A stretch of DNA of 64,000 nucleotides from NCBI GenBank assembly GCA_905221615.1, contig CAJNDT010004646.1, positions 372,001 to 436,000 of the forward strand, given 5' to 3'. The position numbers and the translations under genes were made by a program. The stretch is from Symbiodinium sp. CCMP2592. Taxonomy: Eukaryota; Sar; Dinophyceae; Suessiales; Symbiodiniaceae. Below are positions 11,641 through 25,439 of this stretch, one piece after another (position 1 is the stretch's first letter; every line of letters starts with the position of its first letter). The notes under the pieces were generated by a model. That model was not told the DNA's origin and ran no database searches. It worked only from the letters and a program-made list of their open reading frames with translations.

Positions 11641-14600
11641 ACACGGCCCATCACACGACCCATGCCATGTGCCTCGTTGATCTGGAACTCTGCTCCTGTT
11701 GCGACCTCGGGCGAGAAGGAAGGCGCTCAAAGCTCCATCGCAGGCCCTTTGAGGCCCCGAGCTTCTGAGAAAGCGCCTTTAGAGACACGTGGGCGGCCAC
11801 GTTGTCGGGTGGTGTTGACCTTGGCGACCCAGCCAAAACCAGAAGGGCCTGCGAAAACCAGCCCCCAGCCTCCATGGCAAGGAGACGCCTATGAGACGCC
11901 TCGGAAGAGAGTCCGCGAGTGCGATTGTCAAGGAATGCGTCGCTTCTTCGACCCGAGGGCAAGTGTAACTCCAGCACCAAAGCAGAAGAGACGTTCGTTC
12001 CAATCTTCGGCTCACGGATCGCACCGTTGAACGAGGCCTAGACTCCTAAGACCCCTACGCGCACGAATATAATCAGTGTCGGCTCAGGCGGGTTGCAACG
12101 CCGTGATGTCGATGGCCCTGAAGCATTGCGACATTGTCGCTGGCACCTTCAGGTGTAAAAAAAACTCAGTTGTGCGCTTCCTTTTGAAGCCTGAGCCTCC
12201 ATCACAGACGTCGCTGGGGCCACCAGGGCAGCCCGCTCTTGCAAGCTGTAGGACAGCGAGCACATTGAAGATACGCCTTTGCGCGATTCCAGATGACGGT
12301 CGATGAAATCAACAACGAGCTGCTTTTGTCCCAGCGTCTGTGCCATTCTGCGGCTGGCTCCGGATGTAGGAGGCACAGCAACCCTTGCCCAAATGGCTGC
12401 GGCAGTGCAGAAGAAAGTGGAGGCAGGCAATGAGAGAGCAAGAGACAGAAACGAGCAAACAAAACACAGCACTTCTTGCAACAACCACGCTTCCTGGGGT
12501 ATTACCCAGGACATCCAGGAATTGCATGCCTCGGGTGAAACGCTTTTGGGAATTACGGGTCACTATGGGTGAAGACCTCCATCGAACTTTCTCTGAGAGT
12601 GAGGACTGAAGCAAGAGCCGTTGTTTATCGCTGGCTTGAACCGGTAGCGCCCAGAAATGGCCGGCAAAGCAGCTCAAGTAGGCAACGCCATGCGCGACTC
12701 CAGGTCTCCGAGGTGGTTCTGCGCAGCACAGAACGCGGTTGGGACCACTGTAGTTCTCGACTCAGATTCAAGGAGAGCTTGAGCTTTGAAGGTTGGCACT
12801 GACGGTTTCAAAAGCAGCACGTAACGCCAGTGCATTGTTTACATCACAACCAACTCACGTCTCGCCTCTATCCGAGCCCGTTCAGGCAGCAACGGGAATT
12901 CAGGGAATGAACAATGGAAACCCGTAGGCGTGTGTGGAATTGCTTGCGTAAAATGCCCGTGCATGTTTGCGCTTGCAATGTTGATGGATACCCAAGAAAA
13001 GCCGAGATCGCTGATCAGCAACGGCTTGCGGGCCTTCAGCACTTCGTCCATGACTTCGGCCACTTTTGCCTCGCAAAATGGAAGCCCTTTCATGCCCGAG
13101 GGCCTCCATAGCCGCAGTCAACCCAAAACTAGCCCACATATGGATATCGGCCCGAGACCGACGACGACCCTTCTAAAGTGTTCACGCCTCTGCCGCACTC
13201 TGTGGGACGCGCCGCCGATCGGCTGCCTCCACCCCGGCCTGCAACGATGCGGCCATGAACATCAAGCAACGAATGACGAAGGACCTAAGCTCCTGGCGCC
13301 CTCCTCCTTGCTGTCGACGACCTCCTCGGAGGCCTGCACCGCTAGGAGGCGCAGAGGGAAGCTGATCCGATGGAGCCATGGCGGCGACTCGCACATGGCG
13401 CGAATCGCGTCGGCCTCGGAGCGTAGGAACTCTTGGAGCTGGGGAACCTGTCATCTTCGCGGACGCGGTATGCAAGAAGCCAAAAATGGCGAGAGGAGGG
13501 GCCTCGTGCGGATTGAGCTCGAAGTCCGTGTGGAGTGGCGCAGGGCTCGGAACCTGGAGAAAGCGAAGCTTCGCTCGGTCGGACTCGGACAGCGGGCGAC
13601 AAGGCTCTCCAAGGCCACCGCCCGTGCCGTCACCCTGCTTTCGATCGTGCGAATGCGCAGGTCCTGGCAGCACACAGCACTGACCACCGCCCGCAGGCCG
13701 GCCGGCCCGACCTTTGGGCCTTTGCACGAGCTCCCGCCGCTCCCGCCTTGCACTGCTGGTAGATGAACTGAAACATCTTGAAGTGTCGAAGAAAAGTCCT
13801 GCAAGTAGAGCCGAAGTATGGGGACAAGCAAGTCGGGAACAGAGGGAGCGTCTATCGCATTGACTCAGCACTCCAACTGCAGCCTGCCAGCGGCTAGGAA
13901 GCTTAGATGCCGTCCTCGTCGCGTAGTCGCGAATCTCAGTTCCACGTGCACTCACTCGAGGCTTCTGAAGCTCCCAGGCAGCAAACTTCTACTTCTGCAC
14001 TTTCTTCGTGCGGGCCGGGGACCGATGCCACCTCCGCTTGAGAGAAGATTCCCACGCCTGCAGAGCCCAGGCAGCCGAGCCACGTTTCTCAAGCAGAGAC
14101 CAGGGCCAGGGTGACCAGAGCCAGCAGGGCCAGCAGGGCCAGCAGCTTGGAATTCTGAGGAAGAAACTGAAGGGCGGCAGCTGCCGGCTATGCCTGGCCC
14201 CAAGGACAAGAATCGAAGTATTGTGGGTGCTCCCACGCCGCCCAGCCTAGCAAGGAGATCTTCCAGCAAGGATTTCGCCTCACAGCTCGTGCCGGCCGGG
14301 GGGCATCTGCTCCATTCCCCCCCTGCTGGCCCTGCTGCCCCCCCGGCCTCCTCGATGTCTTTCTTGCCAACGACCTGAGCTTTCCCTTCTCCTGCTCCTC
14401 CTCCACCCGTGAGTGCTCCGACCGCAGAGGGTCCGAGGCTCGGCCGCTCTCTGACACAGGCCGGGGCTCGTGCGGTCTGCGAATGGAGGATGCGCATCAT
14501 GGAAAGCAAAGCCGAGGCCTTCAGACTGGACTCCGATCTCTCAGACTCGAGAGAGGTTGTGACCCTCTGCTCGCTTTCGCTTTGCAGGAAGGGCGCCTTC

Positions 14601-15170
14601 TCGGGTCCGTAGCCTTGTTTTTGACAGAACCTCAGGCGACACTACGCTCTGGGAGACACGGTGAACTGGTCGCCAGTCTCTCTACACTGCACAGCCTTGC
14701 AGAGCCTCAGGAGCTCGGTCGGACCCCGACACGAAGTTCTGGAAATGAAACTCCGCGAGGACTTCCGCCCTGAAGCCATCCTGGCAACAGCGCGCCGGCC
14801 ACCGCCGCCACCGCCCTTTTGCTTTTGCCCTTCCCTGCCTTGTCCTTGAGCTTCATCAGAGTCTTCAAGGAGTCTACGATCTCATCGCGAGAACCACAGG
14901 CCTTCGGCCGACTCCGATCTACGACCCTACAATGGAAGGTCCGTCACTCCATGCGGGATTGCTTGCTCACTTCTGCCAATTTCGGTCTGACTGAATCCTG
15001 ATCATCTGATCCATGCCGAGATATGCCAAGCAAGGCCTGCAGCTTGAGAATGTCCGACCGCGGGACATCCGTGAAAGCGACGGCTTGGGTGCGCAACTGC
15101 CAGCAGCGAAGGGTCTGCTCTACACGTCCCACATACCGTCGCGCTGTCTAAATGCGAGGGCGCGCGATGT
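11641..15170. other. Gene-poor stretch with unassigned coding-like fragments
   Basis: No gene can be assembled. Coding-like minus-strand fragments are seen near 12230-12330 (MAQTLGQKQLVVDFIDRHLE), 12950-13090 (AKVAEVMDEVLKARKPLLIS) and 13765-13815 (TFLRHFKMFQFIYQQ). Long GC-rich open frames at 12930-13955 overlap on both strands and show no domain. A short AGCAGGGCC tandem run lies at about 14117-14150. Confidence 0.35.
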
Positions 15171-15495
15171 ACCTCACTCCCACATTGCCACAACATAGCG
15201 CCTCCAAGTCGTGCAAGATCCGCACGGCATTGTCGATCTCCGAACGCTCGAGCCCCGCCTGACAGGAAACGAAATTTGTGGATGGTATTCTCGCGTAGTC
15301 GGGGTCTGCCGTGCTGGCCATGAAGGGTCGACAAGGGTCAGTCTGCTAAAGACACGACGACCGTTCCTCTTGCAAATCAATGAGCCTCTTCATATCTTCA
15401 CCTCTCTTCAGCTCTCAATCACACACCTCCCGGCCACGCTCGATGGCCATTCGCAGAGGCTCCATGTCCTGTTCCACGAGAGCACATGCCAGTGG
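14945..15495 (-). CDS. Exon-like fragments of an unknown helical protein
   Basis: Minus-strand segments read as amphipathic helix and have splice-like borders. About 15425-15490 gives DMEPLRMAIERGREV. After a TGTCAG acceptor, about 15180-15258 gives AGLERSEIDNAVRILHDLEA. About 14995-15125 gives QTLRCWQLRTQAV and DILKLQALLGIS. The pattern of Ala/Leu/Glu helices of about 30 residues resembles helical repeats seen in many dinoflagellate proteins. There is no catalytic motif. Start, stop and full exon set are not determined. Confidence 0.35.
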
Positions 15496-17135
15496 ACGAG
15501 CTGAGGCACCAGCAGCGGCAGTAGCAGTGCCAACTCTCTTACCGAACGCCCAGCAACAAAGCAATGCAGTCGAAGTGAATATGACATGATATGCTTCTCA
15601 GAACACTCGTTATCATGTCGAGCTTCTGTTCGCTACGGATTGTAGAATTGTAGAATGCTTGTCAATAGGCTAGGAATGTGCAACGAAACCCGGATCAAAG
15701 ATTCACTTGCGCTTGCGTGACGATCACCGTTCAAGACCCTCGACGAAACCCTGGCAAACGAAACCCCCGATGGTTAGGCCGCACGTTGATGCCTCACAGC
15801 TGCGTGCAACCATCGCCGCCTTTGACAGTCACGGTCATAAAGCAAATCGGCTCACGTCACACCAACTTTGCATGGAGGGAAACATCGTCAAGCGCCTTGA
15901 GTTCTCGCATCTTGCCATCTTTGATGCTCACCTAGCAGCCAGCAACTTGAGAAATGATCCAGTGCGACCAGAGATAACCACAGCTTCCATCCCCAGTGAA
16001 GGTTCTGCAGCATGATGTGGTATTAGCTACGGCTCACCATCATTCTGAAATTGTTGGAAACAGACAGTGCACCTTGACCGTGGCAACCTCGGTGATTTCC
16101 TCGTCTGACATGCTGGGCCAGGAAGGCAATCGGGGTCACAACGTGTAGCGGCGTAGCCCTTGGCTTGGTCTTAAACAGGGTAGAGTTGGGCTTCTGGACT
16201 CATGGGGCTTGAACTGCGGAAAAGCCAAACTCAAGCACCTTGAGTCACAGAACTCTGACTGTCGGTTGCGGTGCACTTCAGCATTGAAGAATGTTGTTTA
16301 TGAGTGGGGCTGTTAGCTGAAAGGCTGCGCTGTGTTCAAGCAGTTGTAGTTGGCATCATTGTGTGCGGGTCTATCTGCGGAGCCGAGAAGCAGGGCAGGC
16401 AATATTGCACTTGAATTGTGTGGCACAACATACACTCCCACATGTTGCAAGAACATTTGCAAAATCGTACACGCAGTATGCCTACTTTGCCTGCGGTCCC
16501 ACTTCTTGGCAATCCAACCCTTCAACAGCAAATGCAGATCCGCCGCAAGCAAACACTCTGCATGATTTCGGGTGAAGGCTTGTCATGGCTTGTCCCAGGG
16601 AACGGATGCATATGCGCTGGAGTTGTTTTGCCTTTGCGTCACCGAGGGATGTCTGCAGCGACTGCAGGCAAGACTATGCAGACGTCGTTAGCAGAAGCGG
16701 CTGCGAGGAAGTCCTCTTAGCCGAAATTTTCGGTGGATCTAAAGCCGGGAGATGCAGTGGCCAGGATCCTCGCGTCCGAACATGAACGCGAAGGCGGATG
16801 CTCTCACTGGGCTCCACCTGCATAGGCTCACGCTCCGATGTCCAATCGACTGCCGCCCTCTGTTCATCGAAAAACCACTAGACATTCTCGAAAACACCTA
16901 GGAAGATCTGCAAGCACACATGTACAAAGATTGCGCCTCGAAGTTGATCAACGCAAATCGCAAGCATACACTGCAACACGGTGCCTACGATGAGGCTTTA
17001 AGATCCCCGAAGCATTCCTCAAAAGCCGAGCATCCCAGCATTGCGGCTTCCAAGGCCTGTTTCCAAGCCTTCAGCCGGCCTGGCTTCGACTTTCAGCTCT
17101 CCCGGTCTTTGACCCAATGTAAGAAGGCTGAAAAC
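15496..17135. other. Intergenic, nothing recognised
   Basis: Only short overlapping open frames are present, with no repeat, RNA gene or domain that I can support. Confidence 0.4.
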
Positions 17136-18005
17136 AGCTGCAGCCTCGCAAAGAGCTTCAATCTCATCGAAGAGCTGGTCCATCCACTCTTGCCTCCGAG
17201 CCGAAACAGCATCCCTGTCCGCCCCAGACTTGGTGTGTACTTTCTTGTCATCGGCTTGTAGGCACTAAGAAAGCATGGTTCGTGGTCAGTCACAAGCACT
17301 TCTCCAGGCATTCCGTGGCGACACACTGGTGCCTCTCAGTGACATGGAGCCCACCTCGATGAGGCGGACTGGAGAAACAACAAGAGATCGCAAGTACACT
17401 CGCTTCCCGCCCTGTTCCACTAGGCTCAAATCAGCTTTCGGGCTCAGGCTGCCGAGCTTTGTGTAGAGGCACCTTCACGAAAGAAACCCGCTCTGACGCA
17501 CTGAATTGAACTGAGGGCTTTCGACCGGCGGGCAGGAGCTCCAACACCGGGGCCATTCATGGCAATTCGTGCACTGATTCCCTGATGCGGGCCCTCAAAC
17601 ATGAAGAGGATTAAGGACTGTAACCTTGTGCTTCGACCGGTTCGTAGCCTGAAGGAAGAACCCCAGCAGAAAAAAAGCGTCGCCGAGGGCACTTCTTCGA
17701 CTGCATATCGACCACTTCAAAGGAGCCGGCGCCTTGGCTCTGAATTGCGACGGATGGCATCCGCACGGTGCCAATACTGTCGTGCGAACAGCTGCAGCTT
17801 TCTGCGATGCGTTACTTAGCTTCAAGCGCGGCTTGGGCGTCCTGCAGAGTTCCTGCAAGGTCTCCTTTCGGACATGCAGAAAGTCAACTCCCAACGCTTG
17901 GTCTGGGCCAGCTCTTGGAATGCCTCGTGGTTGCCGAAGCAGAGGACCCGCTCACCAAAGCGGTCTGCCATTGCCTCCACAGAAATGTCTGTCCCAACCT
18001 TTCCT
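17136..18005 (-). CDS. Exon-like fragments of unknown protein(s)
   Basis: Two minus-strand segments look coding. About 17905-18003 reads VGTDISVEAMADRFGERV and GNHEAFQELAQT. About 17140-17240 reads DRDAVSARRQEWMDQLFDEI followed by EALCEAA. The GNHE tetrapeptide recalls metallophosphatases, but its surroundings do not fit, so I do not assign that. A nearby frame (about 17265-17320, RHGMPGEVLVTDHEPCF) faintly recalls a retroviral integrase core but is too short to call. It is not known whether the segments belong to one gene. Confidence 0.3.
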
Positions 18006-20482
18006 GCACTTACAGCACCGAAAACCCCTCGCCGCCGCCCACGCCAACCCGCAGCTCACTCCGACGGTCTGTGATCTCGAGCCTTCCTCAGCTTGAGATA
18101 GCGCGGCAGGAACTTACAATCGTTGCCTCGGCCGGAACTCAAAGGGCGGCGTGTATGGGGGACCCATCGTTGACTCATTGGAGCAGGGGGCGAAACCTAA
18201 ACCTCCGCTCGGTGAGATCATGCGGAGCGAAACCATGTCTTTGGTTCAGACCGGAGAAATCCAGCCCCTGAAGGAGAAGACGCGGGCGGAGAGACATCGA
18301 CGGAAAGCCAAAGTTACAAGATTGCAAAGCAGTTTGCGAAATCGGCAGCGGCAGTACGAGAGGCAACGGAGGTGGATGAGAGCGACAACGAAAGACAATA
18401 AAACTCAATGTGAGAATCTGGGGCCCACAGGCATCCACACGTTCCTTGTCGACAGCTTGAGCCGTGATAACATCCAGCCGGCCCAAGCAAGAGAGATTCC
18501 GGTGCGCCCACAAAGGCCCAGCAGCCACTTCAGGACTTGGACAGTAAGCACAGGAACACAGCAGACACCTTCGCACTTTCTTGCTTAGTGTCACCAATCG
18601 GGAATTCAGCGGCCAGTTCGCGTTGGCACTGTAGCTCCCGAGCCATCCTTGCCACCGGCCATCGTGCAGCTACAGCGCGACCAGAAGAAAGAGCAGAGCA
18701 GCTTGGCAAGGTGACAAAAATTCGGCAGAAAGCTCCTGGAGGCTTTGCACAGCGAGGCCTTCAGTGTGTGCCAGGACCTTCTGATTGGCGTCCAGAAGCT
18801 CAGGCCCCCGACGGCTATACGCAAATTTTGCTGGATGGCGATAACTACAGTGTGCATGCCACTGGACCCAAAGAGTCTCACATCACAGCAGCTGCTAGCA
18901 ATCCGATTCCATCCGTACCTACCAAAGTCTAGCAGTCGAGGCTGCAGCAATACTCGACGTGAATGACCCGCCCGCCGGGTGGTGCCTTAGCATCCAAGAC
19001 TGCACGAGCCTTTCATGCATGCCGACTCTTACAGGCTCCAAGTGCCTCCGGAAGCTGATCATCTGCGGCGCGTCGCTTCGAGAGCGCACCTGGGAGGTTG
19101 CCAGGAAGGCTATTTTTGGGAGTTTGGGAAACTGGCCATCTGCACCTCCACAACGGGTTTGCAGCCCAGCAGCGCCGAGGTGACCATCTGGAGCCAGCAC
19201 CTGTGAGCAAGGTCCACACACGGAAAATGAACCCCGTGCGGTGGGTGGCCTAGGAAGCTCCAGCAGTTCCATTTCAGGGCCTCGGCTCAGCAGCTCAGAA
19301 CAAAACAAGGTGAGGATCGTAACGCCAGGCAACGGCTGGCCGGGCCGGGTCCCGTGCCAGCACTGCAAGCGGCAGCAGCAGGGCTCGGGGCTTCATCGGC
19401 CTGAAAGCAGCGGCACAAGCGCCAAGGGCCAAGACGACCAAAAGCCGCGACGTGGGGCCTCCTGCGCAGACGGGCCGGGCCCTTGGGATGCACTCTGGAG
19501 CCGACGTGGCCACGGCCAGGTTCCCAAATGTCCTGGCGCACGAGGCGTCCGGGGACGGCTTCCGGGGACGCCAATGTGGGATAGTTGAGTCTCTCCCTTC
19601 GGCACTTCAGCACAGGATGGTCGAGTCTCTCGATGCGAGCGTTGCAGGCTCATTGGCCGCTTCTGCACTGAACCTTTGCTTTAGAGGATCTCTCGAAGCA
19701 GATTGGTGCTTCGGAGATGCGCATGCAGCGGGTTCTATCAGGCCCTTGGACCATTGGATCTAAACATCTTGGTCAATCTGCTTCTGGCAAGCTGTCAGGC
19801 GGCACACCGTGCTGAAACTCAGTGAAATCGTAGACCATCGGCTTGGTAGTCCTGCACACCCGAACGCTTGAACTCTGAACGCCAAACAGCAGGACTATAC
19901 TGCCAGAATCTGGACCAACCAGAAATACAACTATCAGCGGGCCTCGACGCGGCAAGCGCTCCGGAGTTCGTGCCTGCAGAAACAAAGTTCGTACCTGAAC
20001 TCCCATATCTATCACAAAGCGGTCAGTCGAAACTCGGGCTACGTTGAAAGCAGGCTTCGTCACACTTGTCAGCTGCTACCTAAAGCCTCTCGCCTCCCAC
20101 CTGATACTGGTTCGCTCAAAGGCTTCAAGCCGCGGCGAAACCCAAATCCAATGATCTACATGTTTGGGACTGACGAAAAGAACCCTCAGGCCCACACGAA
20201 AGCTGGCCACGCAGCATTCCTTGATCCAGATCTATCAAGGAGGTTCGGAGACCACAGGAGTTTGTTCCTACTCGCACGGGCGCACTACACAGCAAGTCGG
20301 AAGTCACTCGTCTGCGTTTGCTCAGGTAGCTGCCCGCCGCCACTGCAGCTGGCGCCGCTTCTGGCAGTTCAAGGTGTCAGCCTCGGCCACAGGGTCTTGG
20401 TGGTGCGTCGAGACCATCTCAGTGGTGCACAGGCTCTTTAGGCCAGGCACACTCGTGTCAAAACTTCAGCTGGAGCATGGTG

Positions 20483-20690
20483 CGATATATTCATATACAC
20501 ATAATATACGTGTGTATATATGTAGATTTACAGATGTATATATATATATATACATGTGTGTGTGCATATACATAATGTGTGTGTATATATATATATAGAG
20601 AGAGAGAAAGAGAGAGATGTATATATGTATATGTGTATACATGTATTTATTTATGTATATGTGTTTATGTACATAAGTATGCAAAGGTAT
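20483..20690. repeat. TATA/TGTA microsatellite with GA tract
   Basis: TATATA, GTGTATAT and TGTATATG units run for about 200 bp and include a GAGAGAGAAAGAGAGAGA tract at about 20598-20615. Open frames here are low complexity only. Confidence 0.9.
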
Positions 20691-21166
20691 AAAACTCACT
20701 TAAAAGCAAACCCACAATTTGGCAATTTGCGAGCAGCGCGTGCTTACCAGGATTGAATCGCTAGGCGGACTGCAAGGCCATCGTAAAAGCCGAGACATCG
20801 CTCCTGCAGCAGGAATGCAATTCCGAGAGATGTTCAGCGGCTTTTTGTGATCCAGCCTTGACCACATAGACGCTGCAAAGGAAGCCTGCTCCAGAACTTT
20901 GACAATCCGCTCTCACATCCTTGCAGAAGGACCTCGACGCAGGGAACGTCGAAGACCTCGAGCAGAAGCGACACCTGCGCAGTTGCCCAGTCTGCCTTGA
21001 ATACGGCGCTTGCGGATGCGTTGGGGCACTTTAGGAGCCAAAGTGTTAAAGTCCGACTTCAGATCTTTCCGGCGCATCCAACCTGGTCAGTTCTTGCTTT
21101 GGCATTCTCGCAGCTACTCGCCGCCGGCAGCAAAGGGCATCGCTGCCCATCAAGTTCGTTCCTCGA

Positions 21167-21285
21167 TGCATGCATGCATGTGCGTGATGTGCATATACTT
21201 CTATATGTATACATGTTGAATATATACATATATATATACACACACAAGAACATGAGCACATACATGTATATATATACGTGGACGC
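21167..21285. repeat. GCATGCATG / ATATAC microsatellite
   Basis: GATGCATGCATGCATG is followed by TATATACATATATATATACACACAC and ACATGTATATATATACG units, interrupted by unique bases. Confidence 0.85.
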
Positions 21286-22194
21286 TTTTGTAGATATGCG
21301 TGTGGATGTGTGGGTGCTGCATGCTTTGGTGCCTGTGCATTCGTTTCTATGCTTGCTTCATACATCTGTAAGTGCCCGTGCAGGTGTAATCCTTGTAGTT
21401 GTCCATAGTTTTCAGGTCTCCTACACAAGAACGCCCGCGCGGCTTCCCCTCCATGCAGTCTTCAACTCACCTGCCTGTGCGAAAGAAGGATGCCACGAGG
21501 TCCATGGCGCTTCCAAAGGCTTCCAAGGGCCAGGCTTCTGAGCTCCAGCTTTTCGGGCTACAAGTTTCATTGGGCTCTCTGGAAGCTTGGGAAAGAGTTT
21601 CTTGCCTCATCCAGTAACATGAGAGACACCAAGAACTTGTGCCAGCAATCAATCCTTCATGGTCGAACGTGAATAAACACATGTCGCATTCCGACCGGCT
21701 GCCACAGTACTGGTCCGTAAGGAAAGCCCACCATGCAGAGCCACGACGTCAGCAGGTCAGGGCACAATTGACTGAACACGCTGCACTGCATGTGGTCTCG
21801 GAAACTCCGCGGGGTGCGCACGGAACCGTTGCGAGTGGTTTGTTACACTACTGGCGAAGCTTTCCACTGCCACTCCAAGACAGACACATACAAGCACTTG
21901 CATACTCATGCAATCGCACAACACCAGTATGTCTCGCTGTGCCATTTTTCGGAGGCATCGGGTTCTGCATGTGCATAAGAACGTGCCAAGACTTTCCAGC
22001 CGTATTTCACGCTATCCAGCGCGGCAGCCCCCTAACTTGCCGTCGGGGAGACCTTGCAGATCCTTGCACCCTTTGGATTTTGGATTGTTTTCCGTGAAAA
22101 GGGATGATGGAATGGGTGGTGGGGATGAGTCCACGCGAGCAAGATTCCACCCCTCGGCGTAGACTGCAGTCCTTAGGCCGCCAGCCTCATACTA

Positions 22195-22310
22195 CCCAGC
22201 TCAAAACATTGGAGACGAAGACGCGCATCAGCCACATTGCCATCATCCTGCCACAGAATGTGTTCAACAACGACATGCCATTCATCGAAATCAGGCAAGA
22301 ACCGGCTTCA
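22195..22310 (-). CDS. Single coding-like exon, unknown protein
   Basis: The minus strand reads LPDFDEWHVVVEHILWQDDG and then NVADARLRLQCFELG without a stop. Residue composition is typical of a folded domain. No neighbouring exon could be joined with confidence, and the family is not recognised. Confidence 0.35.
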
Positions 22311-25300
22311 ATCAACACTGCCTTTGTGTGAAATTCCACCTGCAATTGAAAAGCACTTCTGCACTCGGAAGATGACTGAATCATGCATGCCCTGCTGCGA
22401 GCCGTGCGGAACGAAGGTCAGATATGTTGGGGCTGGGCGGCATCGTGCAGCGCAACTTCATCCCAGGAGCCTTGCGCAGCCATCGGACTTCCTGACGCCA
22501 TTCGCAAGAGGCGCTGCGTGGTTGTTACGCGTCGGACGAGGGACTGAAACTCCATGATGCACATCCAATGCCGACAACATCCCACAAGGCACCTTCCAGT
22601 CCGTTCTGCGCTTGCTTCTTTTTCCCTGGCTCCTTCAGAGGCGTAGCACGGCCTTCACTGAGGACTGCAAGGCTCGAACATGTTTCGCACAGCAAGGACT
22701 TCGGGGATCGGCTTGGAACACCGTTCCCGCGCCACCCAAGGCTCAGTGAGCCTGTCCTTCGGCTTGACGATAAGCTCTGCTCCGCCAGGCATCTGCGTCC
22801 TTGCTGCATGTGGCCAGTCGAGAAGAAATGCAAAACATCGATTGCTGTGCAGGCCTGACAGGTACAACATCCCTTGTCAACCTCGACCGCTGCACTTTGA
22901 ACAGAAGAACGGAAGCACACCACACCCATGCACTGAGCCCCAGTGGCCTAGTTACTCTGCCAGAGCTAGTTGCAATTTTTGCGCTGTGCTCTCACTTGTC
23001 AAAACAACTAAAAGGTGGTCGGCAGGATAAGCTGAAAGGGAAGGACGGCGCGTGACTTTGTTGCATGAATTCAAGCCAGGTGTCACTCTTTTCCGCAGGC
23101 CACGAATTTATTCTACCAGCGCATGAATTGCGGTGCTCAAGCGAACAAGCCATGCTATGCCCATGCTACACCTATCGACAGCAGAAAACACGATATCACC
23201 ACCCACTGTAAAGAGTTCGAAGAGAGCTTGGAGGCCCGACCCGTGAAGCGTGGCTGCAGCCAGCTGCACAGAGCCGGACTCCAAATAATTGACGAACCTC
23301 GACAGGAAGCTCCACCATGGGCGCTGGGGCAGGAAAGCTTTGAAAATAAGCTCAGACCTCCGAATGCCCACCAGCATTGGACAACTGCACGATTCTGGAT
23401 CCGGCCACATCTGAGACTGCAGCCCAAAACCTTGGCATGAGCCATCCGGATGCCGCATTGCTCGCACGCCCTGGGTCAGTGCAACGGGAAGGAGCCAAGT
23501 GTTTTTGGATTCGTTGAATCATGAATCTCCATCAACCCGAGCCGAATAGCATCTTAATCTGACCTGCATATGCATGAACAGCAAGAACCGAAGAGGGGGA
23601 GAAGCCACAGCAAAGGCGCTTCTATAACTCTAAGAAGCAATGACTGGGCCACCGGCCCTTGGAGCGATGGCACCAAAGGGTGCGAAGATTCGATACAGGT
23701 CGATGTCCTGCATACTGTCTCTCATCGTCCCAACTAGCCTGTATCGAAGAGAAGGCGGAGTTTTGAACTTAGAGACTTACAGGGAACTTCCGGACGGATG
23801 CCGGATAATCTTCAGTCCAGTTGAACGGAGCCAGCTTTCAACACCATCACCATGTGCTCTGAAGTTACGAGGGCTAGGGCCCAAAAAGCAACGTCCCACG
23901 AGGAAAACACTGTGGAGCTGTGACAACATCTCCTCGGTGTCGTTCGGGAGCCCGCTGATCTTGGTAGGATGGGCACTCTCAGGATGCCACTGCACTTGCG
24001 AATCCACTGCTTCTCATGCGCCACAAATTACCGCCAATAGCTAGACCTTTGACTTTGACACAGAAAGTGAAAGCGTACTTCCTTGGCCCGATTGTCTGGC
24101 CATGTCACATACAGCGCATTGCGATCATTGTCAATCTCGCCGCAGCCAGGCAACGCCTCATATGCTCATTATCATATAATCCTCCCTCTCCGTCGTCATC
24201 ATAAAACAGTATTCATCATCACCAGCATCATCTCCTTATCATCATCATCACCTGCATCACCATCATCATCATCGTCGGCTGAGGGTCATCACCATCACTC
24301 GCAGTCTCACACACAGGGCCTAAATGTCTGCTTCAGTCTAAGCGAAAGACTCCAAAAAGAACAGCGATATCCTCAAGCCCCTCTGTCGATCTGTGCAAGT
24401 GTTACTGGGCGAGTGCTGCCTGAGCATGCTTCTGTGCAGTGGTCGCGGTGCCAGCTGCCATTGCACAGACATTCGAGCATACGAAGACCCTAGAAAGGGA
24501 CAGCGGGACATGCAACGCCAGTACGAGATGCCGGACACCTGATCCTGCAGCTCGAAAAACGAAGGGAACATTGCTGAAGCAGCTTGCCTGTGCCTCCAGC
24601 AGCCCATTGTGCAGGGTCTGCAATGGCACCATGTGATTTTCAGGAGCTCTCACATGCGACTCGTCGGTGGAAATGTGCTGAAGACGATTTGGGAAACTCT
24701 GCAACGAAATACAGCTTGCGATGCGATGTCTCAGTTCGGAACAAAACCCGAATAGCAAAGAGATGCAAAGAGCATGCAGCGATCGCTGTTTCGAATCGAG
24801 CTCTCTTGAACGCGCCGCACTCCCCTGCCTTGATGTTGCACTTTCCTTTTCCCTTGCCCTTCCTGAATGCGAGTGACGGAAACATTGCAGCCGTTACGAA
24901 TCGTCACGTCGTTGCGATTGCTTCTGTTGGGGCTCCGGCTCCATTCCGCCTTTGAATCCTGGGTCCAGTGGCTGCGAGCTGGAGAGAGGCAGAGAGCTTC
25001 GGCAGAAGCGCGAGCGGAAGCTAGGCCTTTCATCGGGGCCGGCTCCCAGGAATTCCATGACTGGCCTGCGCCCGCCGTGCGCCAAATGATACAGAGCCAG
25101 AGCGATCCGTTACTAAAAAGTCACCCGGTCCGAGCCTTTGCCATAGGACGGATAGGGCGACACCCGAGCGGCACCTTTTCCATTTCCTGACGAAGTGCCG
25201 TGTCATCGCACACCACACTCACAGCGTCTTACAGCTGCAGGCCGTCCTTCGGCCTTTCCCATACCTTTCATGCTTCCGTAAGACGTGGCCTGAGAAGTGG

Positions 25301-25435
25301 AACAGAGGCACTCCTCCCTCGCTCTAGCCTTGTTCCACTTCTTGTTTCGGGGCCGAGTCGCCATCGCAAAGCCTCCCTGCTTGGCCGCTTTCATCTCTGG
25401 CCTAGACCAATGGCAGGTGTTGGCTGTTGCACATG
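22311..25435. other. Intergenic with a CAT-repeat tract
   Basis: No gene is supported. A minus-strand frame at about 22675-22815 (GAELIVKPKDRLTEPWVARE) may be an exon of something unknown. A CAT microsatellite lies at 24205-24300. Confidence 0.35.
24205..24300. repeat. (CAT)n microsatellite
   Basis: Interrupted ATCATC / CATCAC units run over about 95 bp. Confidence 0.9.
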
Positions 25436-25439
25436 AAAC

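Larger units (their letters stand above)
18006..22190. other. Gene-poor stretch with simple repeats
   Basis: No supported gene. It contains two TA/TG-rich microsatellites (listed separately). Open frames of 100-150 codons at 18.5-19.7 kb occur on both strands over the same bases and show no domain. Confidence 0.35.

Noticed and set aside
12930..13766. 278-codon plus-strand ORF and overlapping 257-codon minus-strand ORF
   Set aside because: Both are GC-rich frames over the same bases, Arg/Ser/Pro-biased and without motifs; typical of frames open by composition.
17265..17326. RHGMPGEVLVTDHEPCF as a retroviral integrase core
   Set aside because: Only one short motif, no catalytic DDE context and no flanking RT or gag; kept as a remark only.
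17905..18003. GNHE as a PPP/metallophosphatase signature
   Set aside because: The preceding residues are not the expected LRGNHE strand, and no GDxHG or GDxVDRG motif lies nearby.
20466..20699. ORFs rich in Tyr/Ile/His across the TATATA tract
   Set aside because: Low-complexity translation of a microsatellite on both strands.
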